Source: Alphaproteobacteria bacterium
GTDB taxonomy: Bacteria > Pseudomonadota > Alphaproteobacteria > Reyranellales > Reyranellaceae
Direction of reading: 5' to 3'
Length of the DNA: 64,000 nt
NCBI GenBank assembly: GCA_017308235.1
Contig: JAFKFL010000019.1
Location: forward strand, 62,001-126,000
Positions within the stretch are counted from its first letter, which is position 1; every line of letters begins with the position of its first letter. The notes below the pieces were generated by a model, which saw only the letters and a list, made by a program, of their open reading frames with translations, did not search any database and was not told the DNA's origin. Shown one piece after another: positions 59,923 through 64,000 of the stretch. Both the position numbers and the translations under genes were made by a program.

Positions 59923-60621
59923 GTGGCTGGCAAGACCACATTCGTGTTGCTGCACGGCGCCTATCAGGGCGGCTGGATTTTCAACCCTGTCGCCGAGCGC
60001 CTGCGCGCCCAGGGCCATCTCGTCTTCGCGCCGACGCTCGATGGCTGCGCCGAGCGCAAGCACGAGGTGCGCGCCGGCATCACCACCGAGAGCCATGCCG
60101 AGGAAGTCGCGGCGCTCCTGTTCTACCAGGACCTCAAGGACGTGGTGCTGGTCGGCACCAGCACCGGCGGCATGGTGATGGCGCGGGCAGCCGAGCGCGC
60201 CCGCGAGCGAGTGGCACGCGTGGTATTCGCCGATGCGCTCGCCCTGCTCGACGGCGAGGCGGTGCCGCAGATCGTCAAGCGGCCGACCGCGGTCAACACC
60301 GAGCTGACCACAGGACCCTCGCGGCATGATTTCGAGACGCGCCTGTTTGCCGACCTCGACCCAGCGGTGCGCCACTGGGCGCTCGAACGCTGCACGCCCC
60401 ATCCCATCGCGCCATTGACGGCGGCGGTGAAGCTCGAGCGGTTCTGGAACCAGGTGTGGAACGCCTCGGTGATCTGGTGCCGCAAAAGCACCAACCCACC
60501 CCAGGCCCACCAGCGCCGCGCCGCCGACACCCTGAAAGGGCGCTGGCACGAACTCGACACCGGCCACTATCCGATGTTGAGCGAGCCCGCAGCGCTGGCA
60601 AAGCTGATCGTTGAAGGTTAG
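59923..60621 (+). CDS. Alpha/beta hydrolase
   Basis: A 232-residue alpha/beta hydrolase of the salicylate esterase / HNL-like group. HGAYQGGWIFNPVAERLRAQGHLVFAPTLDG lies near the N terminus, the nucleophile elbow is GTSTGGM (Ser about residue 79) and the final catalytic His is in DTGHYPMLSEP. The GTG start follows GGGAGGAAG and is better supported than an upstream ATG in another context. Substrate unknown. A palindromic repeat element follows at 60624. Confidence 0.88.
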   Translation: MAGKTTFVLLHGAYQGGWIFNPVAERLRAQGHLVFAPTLDGCAERKHEVRAGITTESHAEEVAALLFYQDLKDVVLVGTSTGGMVMARAAERARERVARVVFADALALLDGEAVPQIVKRPTAVNTELTTGPSRHDFETRLFADLDPAVRHWALERCTPHPIAPLTAAVKLERFWNQVWNASVIWCRKSTNPPQAHQRRAADTLKGRWHELDTGHYPMLSEPAALAKLIVEG

Positions 60622-60623
60622 CG

Positions 60624-60748
60624 GGGAGCGCGCCACTCCTTGGTGCTCATCGTCATGCGGACCGTGCGCATCTTGCGCGCTCATGATCTGAGCGAGCCAG
60701 AGGCTCGCGGTCCGGAAGATCATGAGTGCCACAGAGTGGCGCGTTCCC
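60624..60748. repeat. Complex nested palindromic intergenic element
   Basis: The outer arms are GGGAGCGCGCCACTC (60624-60638) and GAGTGGCGCGTTCCC (60734-60748), 14 of 15 complementary. Inside are a perfect 10-base stem, CTCATGATCT (60680-60689) / AGATCATGAG (60717-60726), and a 7-base stem with a 3-base loop, GCGAGCC/GGCTCGC (60692-60708). The GCGCCACT unit is shared with the 49499 element. It lies between convergent genes. Confidence 0.75.
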
Positions 60749-60751
60749 AGT

Positions 60752-62542
60752 CTAAGACAAGAGCGCCACAGCCTTGGCGAGCGGCACCGGCACATCCTGC
60801 AGCAGCAGGTCCATCGCTTCCTGCTCCCAGGCCGGCTCATTGAGTGACAACGGGTCCTGCGGCGCCAGCCGATGCTCGATGACGAGCCGAGACAGCAGGA
60901 GCCGCCGCGCGTCGCCGCCTTGCGCACCAAGGGTCGCGCCTTCCCAGGCGAGCAGGGCTGCAGTCGCCGCGTGATAGAGCGCACCGGCCGCGAGCCGCGC
61001 GCGCTTCTCGTGCTTGGGGTCGCTCGCCACCGCCTCGGCGAAGCGTTCGACGCGATCGAGCGTGGAGCCCAGCAGGCCCTTGTACTGGCCGGGCAGGCTG
61101 CCGCTCGGCTCATACTTGGCCCTGAGCGCCGCCGTCAGTGTCTTGTGGCCGCCCGACTTGCCGACCGCGCGCTGGACCACGTCGAGCGCGTTGATGTTGG
61201 AGGTGCCTTCCCACAACGTGCCGATCTGCGCGTCGCGCACCAGGCGGGCGGTCACCCATTCCTCGATGTAGCCGATGCCGCCGCGCACCTCGAGCGCGTG
61301 GCTTGCGACCGGAATGTTGTCGCGGCAGGCGCGGAACTTGTAGACCGGCGTCAGGATGCGCAGCAGGTTGGCCGCATCAGCATCGCCTGCGTTGGCCTTG
61401 CCCATCGCGTCCGATGAGAAGGCGTACATGGAGAGCGCCTGTTCGGTCGGCAGCATGATCTTCATGAGCTGGCGGCGCAGCAGCGGGTAGTCGGAGATGG
61501 CATGGCCGAAGGCGTTCCGGCCACGCGCCGCCGCCAATGCCTCGTTGAGGCAACGCCGCATCATCGCCGCCGCTCGCACGCCGTGGCTCAGCCGCGACAG
61601 GTTCACCTGCTCCATCATCTGCTTGAAGCCGCGTTTCACGTCGCCAACGAGATAGGCCGTGGCGCCGTCGAGGATGATCTCGCCCGAGGCCATGGAGCGC
61701 GTGCCGAGCTTGTCCTTCAGCCGCACGATCCGATAGGCGTTGCGCGAGCCGTCCTCGAGTCGCCGCGGCAAGGCGAACAGAGCGAGGCCCTTCGTGCCCG
61801 GTGCTGCACCGCGCGGCCTCGCCAGCATGACGGCGACATCGGCGTCGGCATGGCTGCAGAACCACTTCTGGCCGTACAGCTTCCAGCGCTCGACGCCGTC
61901 GGCGCCGACACCGATCCGCTCGGCCTCGGTCTCGATCGCGCCGACATCCGAGCCGCCCGCCTTCTCGGTCATGAACTGTGTGCCCTTGAGCATGACCTTG
62001 GGGTCCTGGCTCAGGAGCCGGTCGAGCAGCAGCTTCTTCAGCGCGTCGGAGCCGTAGCGCTTGATGATGAAATTTGAGGTGTCCGATACAGAGACCGGGC
62101 ACATCAGGCCGAACTCTGCCTGCACGAAGAGATAGGTAATGCCGTACTTCACCAGCGGATGCGCCGACGTCGTCATGCCGAGTACACCTGGCCGATGGCT
62201 CATGGCATGCATGCCGAATTCGTCGAACGCGATCTTTTCCATCTCGCGATAGGCGGGGTGGTAGTCGATCCAGTCCTCGTCGCGGCCAAAGCGATCGCGC
62301 GGCTGCAGGAGGGGCGGGTGCTTGTCGGCCACCTGGGCAAGCTCGTCGAGGCGATTGCCGGCGAGCTCGCCCAGGCGTTCGAAATGCGGCGCCATCGCCG
62401 TGCGCAGGCCCGGCTCGAGATAGAGCTGGAGCAGATCCTGGAACTGCCGATCGATGGCATAGAAATTCTGCCCGTGGATGTCGGGCGCGATGTGGTGGGC
62501 GCCGTGCGGCATCTTGGTTCTGTCTGCTGCCATGTCGGGCAT
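60752..62542 (-). CDS. Acyl-CoA dehydrogenase, AidB-like long form
   Basis: A 596-residue acyl-CoA dehydrogenase-family protein with an N-terminal extension (~130 residues). The flavin region is KGTQFMTEKAGGSDVGAIETEA, then YGQKWFCSHADADVAVMLARP and LGTRSMASGEIILDGA. The C-terminal catalytic region is VRGGIGYIEEWVTARLVRDAQIGTLWEGTSNINALDVVQRAVGK. Extra C-terminal helices place it with AidB and long-chain type dehydrogenases; the substrate is unknown. The ATG at 62542 has GGAGAG four bases upstream. Confidence 0.92.
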   Translation of the reverse strand: MPDMAADRTKMPHGAHHIAPDIHGQNFYAIDRQFQDLLQLYLEPGLRTAMAPHFERLGELAGNRLDELAQVADKHPPLLQPRDRFGRDEDWIDYHPAYREMEKIAFDEFGMHAMSHRPGVLGMTTSAHPLVKYGITYLFVQAEFGLMCPVSVSDTSNFIIKRYGSDALKKLLLDRLLSQDPKVMLKGTQFMTEKAGGSDVGAIETEAERIGVGADGVERWKLYGQKWFCSHADADVAVMLARPRGAAPGTKGLALFALPRRLEDGSRNAYRIVRLKDKLGTRSMASGEIILDGATAYLVGDVKRGFKQMMEQVNLSRLSHGVRAAAMMRRCLNEALAAARGRNAFGHAISDYPLLRRQLMKIMLPTEQALSMYAFSSDAMGKANAGDADAANLLRILTPVYKFRACRDNIPVASHALEVRGGIGYIEEWVTARLVRDAQIGTLWEGTSNINALDVVQRAVGKSGGHKTLTAALRAKYEPSGSLPGQYKGLLGSTLDRVERFAEAVASDPKHEKRARLAAGALYHAATAALLAWEGATLGAQGGDARRLLLSRLVIEHRLAPQDPLSLNEPAWEQEAMDLLLQDVPVPLAKAVALLS

Positions 62543-62597
62543 GGTTCTCTCCATTGTCTTCTAGGTGCAATCTAGCGCCGTGCGAGGGTTGTAAACC

Positions 62598-63083
62598 ATG
62601 ACCATCGGCGTCCTGTTCGTCTGCACTGGCAATATTTGCCGTTCGCCCACCGCCGTTGGCGTGTTCCGCACGATGGTCCGGCGCGCAGGCCTCGAGGATG
62701 CCTTCCAGATCGATTCTTCCGGCACGTCCGTCGGCCATATCGGGCAAACCGCCTCGCCGCTTGCCGTCGAGGCAGCGAAGCGGCGCGGCTACGATCTTTC
62801 GGCCCATCGCGCCCGACCGCTCACCAACGAGGATATCGAACGCTTCGACTATCCGCTGGCGATGGACCGCAGCCATCTCGCCGTGATGCGCTGGATGGCG
62901 CCGCGGTCGCTTGTGGAGCGGCCGCAGATGTTTCTGGCGTTCGCCGACGATGTGCGCTCGCCCGAAGTGCCCGATCCCTTCGGTGGTCGGGCGCGCGATT
63001 ATGAGCGGGCGCTGGACCTCATCGAGAAAGGCTGTGTCGGATTGCTCTCTACTCTTATCCCTTTGGTGAAAACGGCCACTTGA
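62598..63083 (+). CDS. Low-molecular-weight protein-tyrosine phosphatase
   Basis: A 161-residue LMW-PTP. The P-loop VCTGNICRS near the N terminus supplies the catalytic Cys and Arg (C-x5-R), followed by IDSSGTSVGHIG, and the general acid is the Asp in VPDPFGG. Such enzymes remove phosphate from phosphotyrosine and, in bacteria, often counteract BY-type tyrosine kinases in exopolysaccharide export. A Wzc-like kinase is encoded 42 kb away; linkage is speculative. The 3' end overlaps the convergent gene by 29 bases. Confidence 0.93.
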   Translation: MTIGVLFVCTGNICRSPTAVGVFRTMVRRAGLEDAFQIDSSGTSVGHIGQTASPLAVEAAKRRGYDLSAHRARPLTNEDIERFDYPLAMDRSHLAVMRWMAPRSLVERPQMFLAFADDVRSPEVPDPFGGRARDYERALDLIEKGCVGLLSTLIPLVKTAT

Positions 63084-64000
63084 GGCCGAGCTCGCCCATC
63101 CGATTCACCACGTTGAAGGTGAGGCGCGAGATGTCGTTGTCGAAATCGTTGAACGGCAGGCTCCCGCAATAGGTGATCGAGCCGACCGAGAAGACCGCAC
63201 CGCCGGCCGGCTTGTCCATATAGACCATGTCGGCACGGACCAGCTGATCCAGCGGGTCGCCCGAGATCGTGGTGGCGAAGGCAAGCCGCTCCTCGTGCAC
63301 CACGACGTAGTTCTTGGGATCGTGTCCCTCCGACGTTGCCACCACGACGGTGTTGATCGGGCTGCCGAGCTTCGGATCGAAGCGGTCGATCTCGAAGCCT
63401 GCCGCGCCGCCGCCCGCGAAACCGAAACCGCCGAACAGTTCTTCCTTCACGCCGTCGAAGATCCAGGCATGCTGAGGGTCACGCGAGGCTGCGGTGCGGC
63501 GATAGGATTCGCCGGTGAAGGTGCCCTGGCTCGAGAAGCCGATGCCGCACAGAAGGTTCGGCGGCCGGTCGGAGCGCCGCCACAGCCCGCCGTAGGCACC
63601 ATCGAAGGCGTGATGGTACTCGCCATTGTCGGCTGCCCAGCTGCGAATGCCGCCCTCGGTCCGTCGCACTTCGAGGACATCAGGCACCTTCTTCGACAGC
63701 GAGACGCGCCAGTAGAAGCCGTTGCCACCAAGGTACATCAACCGTCCGCCGGTATCGACGTACTGCTGCAGAGCGTCGAGCGTGCTCTCGGTGTGGTACT
63801 CCGGATGCGAGCCGGTAAGCACGACCTTGTAGGGCGCCAGCAGTTCTGCGCCCTCGCGGTCGAGATCGTGGTCGGTGACGACGTCGAAGTCGATGCCCAG
63901 GCGATCGAACCAGCCGGTCAGATGCGTGTCGGCACCGAGGTGCCGCACGCCAGAGCCCGTGTCGCCCGGATCGAAGTAGAGATAGTCGGGTCGCCAGGTG
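63055..64000 (-). CDS. N,N-dimethylformamidase large-subunit-like protein, partial (C-terminal part)
   Basis: The frame is open from the window edge to a TAA at 63055, so only the last ~314 residues are present. It shows YLYFDPGDTGSGVRHLG at the left end, DFDVVTDHDLDREGAELLAPYKVVLTGSHPEYHTESTLDALQQYVDTGGRLMYLGGNGFYWRV and the C-terminal GSITYCGSLPFNDFDNDISRLTFNVVNRM. This matches the C-terminal domain of N,N-dimethylformamidase beta subunit and its relatives, an amidohydrolase-type family. No start or small subunit is within the window, so activity cannot be judged. It overlaps the phosphatase gene. Confidence 0.75.
   Translation of the reverse strand, partial: TWRPDYLYFDPGDTGSGVRHLGADTHLTGWFDRLGIDFDVVTDHDLDREGAELLAPYKVVLTGSHPEYHTESTLDALQQYVDTGGRLMYLGGNGFYWRVSLSKKVPDVLEVRRTEGGIRSWAADNGEYHHAFDGAYGGLWRRSDRPPNLLCGIGFSSQGTFTGESYRRTAASRDPQHAWIFDGVKEELFGGFGFAGGGAAGFEIDRFDPKLGSPINTVVVATSEGHDPKNYVVVHEERLAFATTISGDPLDQLVRADMVYMDKPAGGAVFSVGSITYCGSLPFNDFDNDISRLTFNVVNRMGELGLKWPFSPKG

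Overview
The window is G+C-rich, densely coded chromosomal DNA with no phage, plasmid or transposase genes. Gene content points to a free-living alphaproteobacterium: several CaiB/BaiF CoA-transferases and acyl-CoA dehydrogenases, oligopeptide and TAXI-type solute receptors, a DmeF-type CDF exporter, a DUF3297 protein, a chr-type chromate resistance locus and a proteobacterial lasso peptide cluster. The genus cannot be fixed from the sequence alone; Reyranella-, Bradyrhizobium- or Rhodospirillales-like organisms would all fit.

Layout. 1-3.1 kb (minus): a molybdopterin/[2Fe-2S] oxidoreductase pair (large subunit cut by the window edge) behind queF-queG. 3.1-14.1 kb: ferredoxin-NADP reductase-like flavoprotein, a LysR/MFS divergent pair with two palindromic operators, peptide-type solute receptor, methyltransferase, AHL-lactonase-like metallohydrolase, and a minus-strand run of lactate permease, beta-hydroxyacid dehydrogenase, GST and racemase. 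14.3-17.4 kb: tRNA-Thr(CGT), a small-gene zone, and fabI with a long C-terminal tail. 17.8-21.7 kb: an orphan Wzc/GumC-type tyrosine autokinase and an unusual periplasmic-receptor/TRIC membrane fusion.

21.9-27.1 kb is the most distinctive block: a lasso peptide cluster in the order HPr-kinase-like protein, B2 protease, lasso cyclase, two short precursor genes, B1 (PqqD/RRE) and a nucleotidyltransferase. Both precursors carry the leader signature Y-x2-P-x-L-x3-G-x5-T and predicted cores with Asp at position 9. The two precursor genes lie in a compositionally distinct, A+T-rich stretch. A hairpin and a second promoter-like sequence separate them. No exporter or isopeptidase gene is present in the window.

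27.1-36.6 kb: luciferase-like monooxygenase, LolA, acetyltransferase, acyl-CoA ligase, DMT exporter, short-chain dehydrogenase, a small PHA-synthase-like hydrolase and a copper amine oxidase. 36.8-42.8 kb: a chromate resistance locus chrB - Fe superoxide dismutase - [YncE-like propeller - ornithine cyclodeaminase family] - chrA - YncE-like propeller. The sod/chrA junction is duplicated on both sides of the bracketed insert, leaving two remnant ORFs. 42.8-49.5 kb: DUF3297, DmeF, TAXI receptor, small proteins, a methionyl-tRNA synthetase paralogue broken by two compensating frameshifts, pterin dehydratase and another oligopeptide receptor. 49.6-53.3 kb: a complete Dpp/Opp-type permease-ATPase set with overlapping genes. 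53.4-64 kb: metallopeptidase, DUF1254, a Mug-like glycosylase, a fatty-acid/CoA-thioester block (two acyl-CoA dehydrogenases, two CaiB/BaiF proteins, SDR), a low-molecular-weight phosphatase and a partial dimethylformamidase-like protein. Several intergenic palindromic repeats of at least two families are scattered through the window.

All function calls come from reading motifs and family resemblance by eye; no database search was run.
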